From Gaertneriomyces semiglobifer (taxonomy: Eukaryota > Chytridiomycota > Chytridiomycetes > Spizellomycetales > Spizellomycetaceae), in the NCBI GenBank assembly GCA_025558075.1, contig JAHLKF010000002.1, positions 992,001 through 1,056,000 on the forward strand: a DNA stretch of 64,000 bases. The letters run 5' to 3'. The translations under genes were made by a program, and so were the position numbers. The notes under the pieces were generated by a model. That model ran no database searches and had not been told where the DNA came from. It worked only from the letters and a program-made list of their open reading frames with translations. Below are positions 1 to 15,660 of the stretch, in pieces; the stretch's first letter is position 1, and each line of letters starts with the position of its first letter.

Positions 1-3000
1 ACTACGCAGATTGGATTGCTATTGATTTCCTCTGAGCCATTGAAACTTGCCTTGGTGAGCGAAACTAAGGAATGGAAGCAGCAATATGGGTTAAATTTGA
101 ACCGCAAAGTGAAGACCGACATGGAGCAGCTGATGGAGTACATGGAAAACAAGACAATGAGATTGGGCCGAAAGATTTCGGATATTGATGACCTCAGAAT
201 GGCAGTACAAACACTCAGTGAGATTCGTGAGACCGAGGTTGATATTGACATGCGAGTCGCTCCTATTGAGGAAGCATATTTGCTTCTCACGAAACACAAC
301 GTTATCGTTAGCAAGGAAGAGACGGAAATGGTAGACTCCCTTCGCTACAGCTGGAAGAAGTTAAAGCAGTTGGTTATTGACGTGCAGACGCACCTCAGCA
401 AGATTCAACCTGTTTTCAAGGCGGACCTGATCACCGCGGTGCAAAAGTTCACGCTCGACGTTCGCGAATTCACCACCGAGTACACAGAGAACGGTCCCAT
501 GGTCAGCAGTATTGCGCCCAAGACTGCAACTGAGCGTTTGAACGTCTTTCAGCGATCCTTCGATGAGCTTAACAGGAAATGGGAAACCTACTCTGCCGGA
601 GAACAACTTTTCTCTCTGCCTGTTACCCCATTCCCTACGCTCGTGAAGATCAAGAAGGAGCTAAAATTGCTGCAGAATCTGTACGGTCTGTACAACGATG
701 TTCTCGAAAAGAAGCAGCAGTACAATGAAACGCTTTGGACCGATCTGAACTTGGATCAGATTAACAATGACATGAATGAATTCCAGAATAAGATCAAGAA
801 GCTCCCTAAAGCGCTAAAGGAATGGGACGCCTTCCTCGAGCTGAAGAAGATCGTTGATAACTTGACAGCAATTGTGCCACTGTTGGAGATGATGAGCCAC
901 AAAGCCATGCAACCACGTCACTGGGAACGCATTATGCAAGTGACGCAGTCGACTTTCAGCTTGGATCCGGAGCTGTTCATTCTGAAGAACCTTTTGGATT
1001 CTCCGTTGAACGAGAATAGGGAAGATATCGAGGATATCTGTACATCAGCCGTGAAGGAAGCGGATATTGAGATCAAACTGAAGGCTGTTGTAGCTGAATG
1101 GGAGGATAAGAGTTTCATCCTAGCGCCATTCAAGAATCGCGGCAACTTAATCTTGAAACCTGCGGCCACGTCGGAGATTATTTCTCAGATGGAAGATGGG
1201 TTGATGACACTTTCTTCCCTCATGAGTAACAGATACAATGCGCCGTTCAAACCCACTATCCAAACGTGGGTGCACAATCTGTCAACCGCTTCTGAAGTCA
1301 TTGAAAACTGGCTTGCTGTGCAAAATCTGTGGATTTATCTTGAGGCCGTTTTTGTCGGTGGTGATATTGCCAAACAAATGCCGAAGGAGGCGAAGCGCTT
1401 CAGCAACATTGACAAGAGCTGGGTGAAGATTATGGGCTTTGCAAACGAGCATCCCAACGTCATTCATTGCTGTGTACTTGATGAGACGATTGCTAACCTC
1501 CTGCCGCATCTCACGGAGCAGCTTGAACTGTGTCAGAAATCCCTTTCTGGTTATCTCGAGTCGAAACGTGCCATTTTCCCACGTTTCTACTTTGTCTCTG
1601 ACCCGGCTCTTCTCGAAATTCTCGGTCAGGCGAGTGACTCGCATACCATTCAAGCTCACTTAAAGAGCGTCTTCGACAACGTGAACAGCGTTCAGTTCCA
1701 TGAGAAAGATTATGACAAGATCCTTGCCATTGAATCGGCGGAAGGCGAAAGGGTTCCACTCACCCGACCTATGCTTGCGGCCGGTAATGTTGAAGTATGG
1801 CTGGGAACGCTGCTCAAGTCCATGCAGACCACCATCAACGATATTATTCGGGAAGCAGCTGGTCGTATGAATGACATGGCATTCCAAAAGTTCATGGACG
1901 AGTACCCTGCACAGATTGGTTTGCTGTGTCTCCAAATTCAGTGGACACAAATGTGCGAAGAAGCACTTCAAGGCTCAAAAACGGACAAGAAGAAGATGGG
2001 TGCTACGCTTCAGCGTATTACCGAGATTCTGAATACCTTGATTGACATCACCACTAAGGATCTCTCAAAAATGGACCGTACGAAGTACGAGACATTAATC
2101 ACGATCCAGGTACATCATCGGGATGTATTTGAAAAGTTATACAAGGCCCACGTTAAGAGTGTCGATGATTTCGAATGGTTGAAACAAGCACGCTTCTACT
2201 GGCAAGAAACAAAGGATTGTTGCGTGGTATCCATCACCAACTTCGATTTCCGCTACCAATGCGAATATCTGGGATGCACAGACCGTCTCGTCATCACGCC
2301 ATTAACCGATCGTTGCTATATCACATTGGCTCAAGCCATTGGTATGTCTCTCGGTGGTTCGCCAGCCGGGCCGGCTGGTACTGGTAAAACGGAATCCGTC
2401 AAGGATCTGGGGAAGAATTTAGGGAAATGGGTCGTTGTATTCAATTGCTCCGACCAAATGGACTACCGTGGTTTGGGACGTATTTTCAAGGGACTTGCAC
2501 AAAGTGGTTGTTGGGGATGCTTTGACGAGTTCAACCGGATTGAATTGCCGGTACTTTCTGTGGCTGCACAGCAAATTGGGTGCGTATTCTCGGCCCGGAA
2601 GGAAAGGAAGAGCTCGTTCATTTTCACCGATGGAGACACCGTTGAGCTAAACCCCGAAGTTGGAATGTTCATCACAATGAACCCTGGTTATGCCGGGCGT
2701 GTGGAACTTCCTGAGAATCTGAAAGTTCATTTCCGGTACGTCGCCATGATGGTGCCCGACAGGCAAATCATTATGCGAGTCAAGCTTGCTGGATGCGGTT
2801 TCATCAACAACATCGTTCTTGCCAAGAAGTTCTTCGTGTTATACCGACTTTGCGAGGAGCAGCTGTCGAAACAAGTGCATTACGATTTCGGCCTGCGAAA
2901 CATCTTATCAGTCCTTCGAACATGTGGTGCTGCGAAGCGAAGTAATCCGGAGGATTCTGAGAATTTGATCATCATGCGGGTTTTGCGTGACATGAACCTC

Positions 3001-6000
3001 TCCAAATTGGTTGATGAAGACGAAGCCCTTTTCCTCAGTCTCGTCAATGATCTTTTCCCTGGTTTAACCGCTAAGAAGGCCACATACCCTACAATTGAAG
3101 GCGCCATTGATCAGCAGTTGCAAGAGGTCAATCTGATCAACCATCCCCCGTGGACTTTGAAAGTCATCCAGCTGTATGAGACTGCTAAAGTGCGGCATGG
3201 AATCATGGTATTAGGTCCGACCGGCACAGGGAAGACTAAGTGCATCAATGCCCTTCTAAAGGCAATGACTGCCTGTGGAGATCCACATAAGGAATTGCGG
3301 ATGAATCCGAAAGCCATTACGGATTATCAAATGTTCGGAAGACTGGATGTTGCCACCAATGATTGGACTGACGGGATCTTTTCCTCGCTTTGGCGAAAAA
3401 CTTTGAAGAAGAAAGGAGAGACTGTGTGGATTGTTCTTGACGGCCCCGTTGACGCTGTCTGGATTGAAAACTTGAACAGTGTCCTTGACGATAACAAGTG
3501 TCTAACCCTCGCTAACGGTGACCGTATTCCGATGTCCGCCGCCTGCAAGTTAACCTTCGAAGTCCACAGTTTGCGCAATGCATCTCCGGCGACCGTGTCC
3601 AGATGCGGAATGATTTACATTGGTGTTACCGCCCTCTCTTGGGACATCGTCCTGCAATCTTGGTTCAAATCGCGCCCTGCTACCGAGGTCGCAGTTCTTG
3701 ATTCCTTGTTCCAATCGAGTTTTGGCCCCGCCTTGGGTTACCTTTCAACTGACCTCCATCCTAAAATGGGAATTGCTAGGGTTTCCTACGTGACAAATTG
3801 TACCACTTTGTTGACGGGATTGGTTCCGAAAGCCGAAGCGAACAAGTCACAAATATCTGGGGAACATTTGTCACGCTTGTACGTGTTCTGCTTGTTCTGG
3901 TCTCTTGGCGCGCTCTTGGAATTGGACGAGCGGAAGAAGCTTCAAGCGTTCTTGCTGGAAAAATGTCCGAACTTGAACTACCCTCCGCTGGATCCTAACA
4001 CTCAAGACACCTTTTACGAATACTTCGTTGATGAGAGCGGCAACTGGAGCCATTGGCGGGAAAGAGTCCCAGGATGGCAGTATCCTCAAGACTCTACGCC
4101 TGAATTCTCCAGCATCATCATTCCAACGGTCGACAACGTTCGCATGGAATTCTTGATCGACACTGTAGCCAAGCAGTCAAAGCATGTGCTGCTTATTGGT
4201 GAACCAGGAACTGCCAAGACGGTTACTATTCATAAGTACTTGACGAAGCTCAACCCAGACAACCATCTTTCGAAGAATTTGAGTTTTTCGTCCGCGACGA
4301 CTCCTATGATTTTCCAACGTACTATCGAAAGTTATTTGGACAAGAGGATGGGTTCAACATACGGACCACCTGCCGGGAAAAGGATGACTCTGTTCATTGA
4401 CGACGTTAACATGCCGGAGATCAACGAGTGGGGCGACCAGGTGACTGGAGAGATTGTACGGCAGCTCATAGAATATCAAGGGTTCTATTCTCTAGATAGA
4501 CCTGGAGATTGGACTGGAATTGTGGATCTGCAGTTTTTGGCGGCGATGATGCATCCCGGTGGTGGAAGGAACGACATTCCCAGTCGACTGAAGCGGCAGT
4601 TCCTTGTGATTAATTGCACAATCCCATCGGATGTTTCCGTTGACAAAATTTTCGGTACCATGTTAGAGGGACACTTCTCTGCGGCCCGTCAGTTCCCGGA
4701 GGAGGTCATCACTATGGCGGCGCGCTTGCCTGCGCTTACTCGACGGCTGTGGCAGATCACGAAAGCCAAGATGCTTCCAACACCCGCAAAGTTTCATTAT
4801 ATTTTCAATCTGCGGGATCTGTCACGTATCGTGGAAGGAATGTTGAATACCAAAGCGGAAGTGATCAATAGTACGCGCATGCTTTTCCACCTATGGGAAC
4901 ACGAGTGCTCCCGTGTTCTTCCTGATCGTTTTGTTTCTGGCGAGGATGTTGACTGGTTTTCTAAAGCTTTGATCAACCTGGTTCAGAAGGAGGTTGGAGA
5001 TGAAGCTGCGGCAGCGGTTTCGCAAAAGAGCTACTTTGCTGACTTCATGCGGGAACCTCCTGAAATCGAAGATCCTGACATAGAAATAGACCTGGACGCC
5101 ATCAAGGTCTACGAGCGAATCAATTCGTTTGACGAGTTAAGGGTTCGTCTTCAGGATTATATGAAGCAGTACAACGAGAACGTTCGCGGGTCGAAGATGG
5201 ATTTGGTGCTCTTTGAAGATGCCATGAAACACATCATTCGAATTTCCCGCATCATCCGCACCCCACGCGGAAATGCTCTACTTGTGGGTGTCGGTGGATC
5301 AGGTAAACAGTCTTTGACCAAGCTCGCTGCGTTCATTGCGAAGAGCCAGGTGTTCCAAATTTCAATTTCCAAGAACTACGGTGTTCAGAATCTGATGGAG
5401 GACATGAAATTCATGTACAAGCTGGCTGGGGCTCAGGGAAAATCGGTTACATTCATATTTACAGACAACGAAGTCAAAGAAGAGGTTTTCTTGGGTTACA
5501 TCAACAACATTCTGACCTCCGGAGAAATCACCAATCTGTTCCCTAAGGATGAAGTTATTTCTATCGCCGGTGATTTGCGCGTTCCCATGAAGAAGGCCCG
5601 TCCGCAAGTCCCTGATACTTTGGAGAACCTTTGGCAATTCTTCATTGACCGCGTGAAAGCTAATCTGCATGTTGTCCTCTGCTTCTCGCCAATTGGAGAT
5701 AAGTTCAGGAACCGCTCCCTTAAGTTCCCCGGTTTGGTGTCTGGATGCACAATGGACTGGTTTACCCGCTGGCCAGCGGAGGCTTTACGTGCAGTAGCTG
5801 AGAAATTCCTTGGAGAAATAGATATTGTTAGTACCGATCAAGTGAAGAAAGAGGTTGTCCATCACATGGCTTTTGTACATGACGTGGTCGCCGAAGCTTG
5901 CAACGACTACTTCACACAGTTCCGCCGCAGAACGCACGTCACGCCCAAATCTTATCTGTCATTCCTGGATTCGTACAAAACGTTGTACAAGTCGAAGCGG

Positions 6001-9000
6001 ACTGAAGTGGGTACACTCGCGGATCGAATGAACATGGGTCTTGCCAAGCTTGTTGAGGCTGCGAAGTCAGTTGCTCAGCTTCAAGAGGAACTTGTTGTTA
6101 AAGAACGAGAACTCGGGGTAGCGTCAAAAGCTGCTGATGCTGTCCTAGCTGAAGTTACCGCTAGTACAGCAGCGGCTGAAAAGGTCAAGGATGCAGTTCT
6201 GAAAGTGAAACAACGTTCTGAAGGAATTGCCAACGTCATCAAGGCTGATAAAGTGTATGCCGAAACACAGTTGGAGGCGGCGAAGCCTGCTCTAGAGGAT
6301 GCTACGAACGCACTGAATTCGATTCAGCCCGCTCATATATCGACCGTGCGTAAGCTAGCAAAACCACCACATTTAGTGATGAGAATTATGGATGGCGTAC
6401 TGCTGCTGCAAAAGCGTCGAGTTGATGCTGTTCAACAGGATCCCGATCGGCCATGCGTCAAACCATCGTGGTCTGAGTCCCTTAAGCTCATGTCCTCGCC
6501 CGATTTCTTATCATCGTTGGTCAATTTCGGCAAAGATGAGATAAATGAAGAGACGGTTGAACTGCTGGAGCCATACCTGGAAATGCCTGATTTCAACTTG
6601 GAAGGTGCCAAGAAGGTTTCGGCTGATGTCGCCGGACTTGCGTCCTGGGTTAAAGCCATGGCGTTCTACTTTGGCATTAACAAGAAAGTCATTCCGCTGA
6701 AAGCTAACCTTATCGTGCAAGAGCACAAGCTTTCACTTGCTATGGCCGATCTTGCTGACGCGCAGAGGCAATTGGACGAGAAACAGGCGGAGCTTGACGT
6801 GTTCAAGGAGAAGTACAATCATGCTGTGGGAACTAAGCAAGCGCTTCAGGCGGATGCAGATAACTGCAAGCGGAAAATGAACGCTGCTACAACGCTCATT
6901 TCTGGATTGAAGGGAGAGAAGGATCGATGGACTATTCAGTCAAAGGAATTCATGGAGCGCATCGGTCGATTAGTTGGAGATATCATACTTGCCACTGCGT
7001 TCCTCTCTTACAGCGGCCCATTCAACCAATCGTTCCGTGCACATCTGCTTAACACATGGAAGAAGGAATTGGTAAAACGAAAGATTCCTCACAGTGAGGA
7101 TCTGGACATTATCGCATTGTTAGTTGAGCCAACAACCATAGGTGAATGGAACATTCAAGGGCTACCTACAGATGAGCTTTCCATTCAGAACGGTATTGTG
7201 GTGAACAAAGGGACGCGATACCCTCTGTTGATTGACCCGCAGAATCAGGCGAAGGCGTGGATCAAGAATAAAGAGGAAAAACTTGTGGTGACGAGCTTAA
7301 CAAACAAATACTTCCGTTCCCATGTGGAAGATTGTGTGTCTCAAGGACGCCCATTGCTCATTGAAGATGTTGAGGAAGCATTGGATCCTACTTTGGACAA
7401 CATTTTGGAGAAGAATTTAATCAAGTCTGGTCGTTCTTTCAAAGTTGTATTCGGAGATAAAGAGCTTGACTGGTCGAACGACTTCTACTTATTCATCACC
7501 ACGAAACTCCCGAACCCGAACTGGTCTCCTGAAATCTACGCAAAATGCTCCGTCATTGACTTCACCGTGACCCACAAGGGATTGGAAGAGCAGTTACTAG
7601 GGCGAGTAATTATGAGGGAAAAACAAGAGCTGGAAACGGAGCGAGCAAAATTGCTGGAGGAAGTCAACTCCAACAAAAGAAAAATGAAGCAACTCGAGGA
7701 TAATTTACTTCAGCGCTTAACGTCCACTCAAGGTTCACTGGTCGATGATGAGTCTCTTATTGAAGTATTAGCTGTGACTAAGACAACCGCCGAGGAAGTC
7801 AATGAGAAACTAGTGGTTGCTGCCGAGACACAGAAAAAGATTGGAACCGCTCGTGAAGAGTACAGACCGGTCGCTAGCCGTGGCTCTATCGTGTATTTCT
7901 TGATTGCTGAGATGAGCATGGTGAATGTGATGTACCAAACATCGTTGAAACAATTCTTGCAACTCTTCGATGAGAGTATGGAGAAATCAGCGCCATCCCC
8001 GATTCCACACAAGCGCATTCAAAATATTATTGATTTCCTCACCTTCCGGGCATTTGCTTACATCGTTCGTGGGCTTTACGAGATCCACAAAATCCTGTTT
8101 GTGCTCTTGCTGGCTATCAAGATAGACATCAACGCGAACCAGGTCACGCATGAGGAGTTCCGCTGCCTGGTAAAGGGAGGTGCAGCACTGGACATCAATA
8201 CGGTCGTTAAGAAACCTTTCAACTGGATTCCGGATATTACTTGGTTGAATCTTGTGGCGCTCTCGAAGATGCCTGGTTTCAATGATCTGTTGAACCAAAT
8301 TGGCAAGAATGAAAAGGCATGGAAGAGTTGGTACGAAAAGGATGCACCTGAGAATGAGGCATTGCCATCCGGTTACCAGAATACGCTGGATGCGTTCCGC
8401 CGTTTGCTGCTTGTGCGCTCATGGTGCTTGGACAGAACGATTATGATTGCGAAACAGTATATATCTGAATCAATGGGGCCACGCTTTGCCGAATCGCAGA
8501 TTCTTGACTTGGATGCACTTCTCAATGAATCCGACAACCGGACCCCGATGATTTGCTTGTTAAGTACAGGTTCCGACCCAAGTGCAGATATTGAAAACTT
8601 GAGTAAGAAATACAAGACGGACATCAAAGCAATTTCCATGGGACAAGGGCAAGAAGTGCACGCCCGGAAGTTACTTTCTGCTTTCATGACAAATGGTGGC
8701 TGGGCGCTCTTGCAGAACTGTCATTTGGGTATTCCATTCATGGATGAGTTGCTCGGATTAATCCTCGAGAGCGAAGTAATACACGACAAATTCCGACTCT
8801 GGATTACGACAGACGTATCTCCCAAATTCCCTATCACCTTCCTTCAGACGGCGATCAAATTCACCAATGAGCCACCGCAAGGTGTGAAAGCTGGTTTGAA
8901 GCGCACTTACGCGTGGTTTACACAGGAGATGCTGGATATGTCACCGAGAGCCCAGTATAAACCATTGCTTTATGGGTTGGCATTCCTTCACTCAGTCGTG

Positions 9001-10356
9001 CAAGAAAGGAGGAAATTTGGTCCCCTTGGATGGAACATTCCGTACGAGTTCAACCAGAGTGACTTGGCAGCCAGTGTTCAGTTCGTGCAAAACCATGTCG
9101 ATGAGCTTGCACCAAAGGCTCCCATCAGCTGGAATACTGCCAGATACATGTTCTGCGAGGTCCATTACGGAGGAAGAGTTACAGACGATTATGATCGTCG
9201 CTTACTGAACACCTATGGAAAGGTCTGGTTTGGGGAGCATATGTTTGAGGAAACCTTCCAATTTTTCAAAGGATACACAATTCCGCAACTTCGCACTGTT
9301 GAGGACTATCGCGCATCGATTGAACAGCTCCCACTGGTTGACACCCCGGACGTTTTCGGTCTACATCCAAACGCGGACATCAGTTCGCAAACGAAGGAGT
9401 CGCAACAGATGCTTGACGTGATCATGAGTATCCAACCAAAGGACTCCAACACTGGAAGCGGTGAAACGCGTGAGGATGCTGTAAAACGGATAGCCAATGA
9501 TTTGCTAAGCAAACTACCTGAAGACTTTGATCGTAACAAGACCAAAGCGGCCATTCAAAAGCAAGGTGGACCGAAGCCGCTGAACATTTTCCTCGGTCAA
9601 GAGATTGACCGCATGCAAGCGGTGATCGCTCTGGTGCGATCTACGCTCTCCGACCTCAAGCTTGCGATTGACGGTACTATCATCGTGTCAGCACAGCTAC
9701 AGCAGGCGCTGGATTCACTTTATGATGCTCGAGTGCCGTCGGCATGGATCAAGGTGTCATGGGCGGGCTCCACCTTGGGGTTATGGTACAGCGAGATGTT
9801 AATGCGAATCCAACAGTTCCAAACTTGGTTGTATGATGGCCGGCCGTTGGTCTTCTGGCTAAGTGGATTCTTCAACCCGCAAGGTTTCTTGACTGCTATC
9901 AGACAAGAAATTACAAGGAACCATACAGGATGGGCTCTAGACAACGTTAAGGTGAGGATATTTATGCGTATGGTTCATCGTTGTTGAGTCGCATACTGAT
10001 GTTGTAATGTTTAGCTTGCGCCTGAAGTCATGAAACAGATGAAGGAAGACATTACGAGTCCGCCTTCTGAAGGTGTATACATCCACGGCCTATTTATTGA
10101 GGGAGCCGCGTGGGACCGCAAGAATATCCGCCTCACAGAGTCTCAGCCGAAAGTCATTTACCAAGCTATGCCGGTGATCCATGTCTCTGCCACCAACTCC
10201 ACAGATGACGGTGACCCAAGAATGTACAGGTGTCCTGTGTACCGAAGACCGCGAAGGACCGATTTGAACTATGTCTTTGATGTGGACTTGAAGACAACTC
10301 AACCCCCAGATTATTGGACAATGCGAGGCGTTGCGCTGTTGTGCGCTACTAGTTAG
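1..10356 (+). CDS. Axonemal outer-arm dynein heavy chain (DNAH5/DNAH8 or gamma-type), 5' truncated
   Basis: This is the motor heavy chain of a flagellar outer dynein arm. The frame is open from base 1, so the N-terminal tail lies outside the window; about 3,430 residues are visible of a family norm near 4,500. Exon 1 runs to 9951, intron 9952-10014 (GTGAGG..TTAG) joins in frame, and exon 2 ends at 10356. Four P-loops are visible in the AAA ring: GPAGTGKTE (AAA1, nt ~2368), GPTGTGKTK (AAA2, ~3214), GEPGTAKT (AAA3, ~4198) and GVGGSGKQ (AAA4, ~5286). AAA1 also has the FNCSDQMD and CFDEFNRI motifs. A coiled-coil stalk with microtubule-binding tip follows (~6030-6960), then AAA5, AAA6 and the C-terminal domain. 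The AAA1 wording matches the DNAH5/DNAH8 class from memory. At least 9.95 kb of exon 1 lacks introns, unlike its neighbours. Confidence 0.95.
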
Positions 10357-10552
10357 AGTGGTTTGGTGTTCGGACCGATAGAGAGTGTGCATTTTTGTAT
10401 CTACATCATTGAATACGACGAACATCCTTACAATTATTCCTGCTGGGGCATTTATAGGTAATCATTTAACGCAAAGTCCCATCACAAAGGCGCAACCATT
10501 GAGGTGATCAGGTGATAATTATTCAAGAGAACACATATACACAAAGGCGCAT

Positions 10553-13276
<2,724 letters not shown>

Positions 13277-13855
13277 ATGCTACAGTCAGGGCCTTCCTTG
13301 TTCCTGGTGCTGATTCTCTTGTTGCTGCCGTCGCCACCATCACAATCATCGTCGTCTGCTATCGGAAGCTTTGTGTTGGCCGCAAACACTACTCTGTTCT
13401 GCAAATGTATTTGCCAACCAAACGTTACTGTCTTGACCGTGGAGGCATGCTCGAGATGCACAAAAGACCTTTGTGTCGAAGTCGGCGCTTGCTTTAGACT
13501 ACCTCCTCCAAATACCGATGATGGTGGAATAACCGCAACAGCAACAAAAACCTTGGAAGAGTCGCCCAGTGAAGGGGAACCCGCACTTCCTCAACCAACC
13601 ACTCCTACTGGAGACGAAGATTGGATCGTTCGCTGTTATCGTACGATATCTACCGCTTTCCCATAGTTTGCGTTCGCCATTATTAACTAACAACAATGCA
13701 TGTTAACAGAGTTGGGCAGCTATAAAGATGAATTCATCGTCTACTCCTTCATTACCGTCGTGCTCGCCCTGTTGGGTTGGGCTGCGGCGAAGCCCTACAC
13801 AGAAAGGCGGGCCAATAACGTTCGGCTACGAACTTCGTCAGAAGCAGTACACTGA
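13277..13855 (+). CDS. Small Cys-rich type I membrane protein, unknown function
   Basis: The model has exon 1 at 13277-13640, an intron at 13641-13709 (GTACGA, branch ACTAAC, ACAG) and exon 2 at 13710-13855, giving 169 residues. The N-terminus MLQSGPSLFLVLILLLL is a signal peptide. A lumenal Cys-rich segment follows (FCKCIC, then CSRCTKDLC and CFRL), then a Pro/Thr/Glu-rich linker, a juxtamembrane CYQLGSYKDEFIVYSF, a single TM helix and a short basic cytoplasmic tail ending SSEAVH. Spacing of the Cys pairs and the SYKDE motif recalls uncharacterised fungal membrane proteins, but I cannot name the family. The ATG at 13277 was chosen because it begins right at the signal peptide; the frame stays open upstream without an ATG. 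Confidence 0.65.
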
Positions 13856-14003
13856 TACCATTATAGCGCTGGCAGTCGTCGCCAGCTGGGTAGATGTATT
13901 CATTATGTACAAAATAGTTGTTGGGGCCGTCCAAGTGGGAATCCACTCACACGCATTTACATATATACACACATACAAGTGCAATTCTTATGTGGCCGTA
14001 CTG

Positions 14004-14855
14004 TTAGCTTGGTTTACTATTCGTGGCAGCTGCCGGTGCAGTAGCCTCGGCTGTTCTCCTCCATACAGCTACTTTCATCGTATGTCCACTGAGTGTTGGG
14101 AGCATCAAGGGTTCGCGTCTCCACGGTCGCGGTTTGCCTATCAGCTTCTGTACAGAGCTCGGTGCCGGGGTTCCCGGAAGAGACAACTCCTCTAACCACG
14201 CTGCTGGGGCCTGCTGCCGTTTCTTTTTCTTCGGTTTCGCGGCTTTGGGCTGTGAGACAGACGATATGACTGGGTCACGGGATGGTGCCGGTATCGGTAC
14301 AGGTGGTGGAGGTGTTGCCGGCGTATGAGAAGGTTTACTCATTTCAGTACGATCAACCGGCAAATCAGGCATATATAGCGCTTCAAAAACCGTTCCATTG
14401 GGGACATCAACAGCATGATGAGGTGCGTGAGTGGGCGCAGGGCTTGTAATAGTAGTAGCGCTAGCTACGGGCGCTGTTGAGCGTGCCCATGCATACTCGC
14501 GGCCGCCATGTAATGCGGCACTCAATGCACTTCTCACCGCATCCGGATTCGCTCCCGAATCCACCACTTTGTGCTTTCGCTTTCTTGAGTGCTTAGGTAT
14601 CCGGGATGTCATCGTACGTTGCTCGTTACCGTACCCCTCCTCAGAATCAACAGGGACGAGCGACGCTGGGTCATGTTCTTGAAAAGGTATTGCCGTTAAC
14701 GACGGGCCTGTCAGTGGAGTATCAATGACGGATGACGCATCATCGGCCGACACCTGTGGAGGACTATCCATAGCGTTGGCTGCTTGGTCCCTTAATGGTG
14801 ATGGTGGAGGCAGGGATGACCCGTCACCAGCCTGTGCGTGCTTGTCAGTCTTCAT
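14004..14855 (-). CDS. Basic, low-complexity nuclear-like protein (possible INO80 Ies4-type subunit)
   Basis: A single-exon 283-residue frame. It is mostly Pro/Ala/Ser-rich and disordered, with a basic patch (HSRKRKHK near residue 92) and a KPKKKKRQQ cluster near 208 that could be nuclear-localisation signals. The most structured part is the C-terminus, about residues 215-270, with AAWLEELSLPG, then GKPRPWRREPLMLPTLSG and VAVWRR. The spaced Trp/basic pattern reminds me of the INO80 subunit Ies4, but this is an unverified impression. The long open frame, good start context and coherent composition support a real gene. Confidence 0.45.
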   Translation of the reverse strand: MKTDKHAQAGDGSSLPPPSPLRDQAANAMDSPPQVSADDASSVIDTPLTGPSLTAIPFQEHDPASLVPVDSEEGYGNEQRTMTSRIPKHSRKRKHKVVDSGANPDAVRSALSAALHGGREYAWARSTAPVASATTITSPAPTHAPHHAVDVPNGTVFEALYMPDLPVDRTEMSKPSHTPATPPPPVPIPAPSRDPVISSVSQPKAAKPKKKKRQQAPAAWLEELSLPGTPAPSSVQKLIGKPRPWRREPLMLPTLSGHTMKVAVWRRTAEATAPAAATNSKPS

Positions 14856-15119
14856 GTGCGCGCAGAGTCTCGTCCTCTAATTGTACGCACAGCATTCTTC
14901 CACCCAATTGTTTATATCATACTACCGGCGGGCGTGGGGACGTGCGTGAGGGATGGCAGAAAATAGCTCTAGTAATAGTATATAGAATGTAGCGAAGCAG
15001 TAGCAGCTCGTACTACGAATTGAGTGGCAGGCAGGCCGCTTTTCGCTGCCTCGTCCAAACGTTTTAAAAATGGAACACTTTTACGCGACGACGAGGCCTT
15101 CGGACAAGCGATTATGTCA

Positions 15120-15377
15120 TCAGTACGATGACTGTGCCATCACGCGTGGAACCAGCGACACTTGTAACTTGTTCGGTTGCGCGAGATAATCTTTTGCATA
15201 TTCGCTCAGGACGTCCATATGGCCGTTCAGTTCGTTGCGTTCGTTGATAAACGGGCGTTTTCTCTCAACGTGGAATGCCGGATTGAGCCGTAGTAGAATG
15301 CCAGGGTTCAAAGCGGCATGAGTTAGGTTCATGTGTGTGCAGCTATTGTTTTGATAATTGTCGAGCAGGGACAACAT
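15120..15377 (-). CDS. Small hypothetical ORF, possibly a last exon
   Basis: An 85-residue frame from the ATG at 15377, ending LVPRVMAQSSY. Codon use looks like neighbouring genes and the sequence is not low-complexity (for example LNPGILLRLNPAFHVERKRP, then HMDVLSEYAKDYL). A TTTTTGGCAG acceptor-like sequence lies just upstream of the ATG, so this may be the last exon of a longer gene. I do not recognise the family. It lies downstream of BLOC1S2 on the same strand. Confidence 0.3.
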   Translation of the reverse strand: MLSLLDNYQNNSCTHMNLTHAALNPGILLRLNPAFHVERKRPFINERNELNGHMDVLSEYAKDYLAQPNKLQVSLVPRVMAQSSY

Positions 15378-15660
15378 AACTGCCAAAAATGATTACTCCA
15401 CGTTCCATGAGCGTTACGGACAGTGAGCAGTATTATTATAATTACTAGTAACCCGGGATCAGAGCGGCGGAAGGCGGTCATTCTCGGATTTCCATCCGAT
15501 CTCACCGGAAGGTAGGACTATCATGAAGAGCACATGAATGCATAGGTTTGACATCTCCGGTTCCGCCCATTGCATGACATTATGTTGGCGTAACTACACA
15601 TTAGTATTCGATTCCACTTTATAAAATAGCAGTTAGACTCTTTGCAGTTCGCGATCCGGA

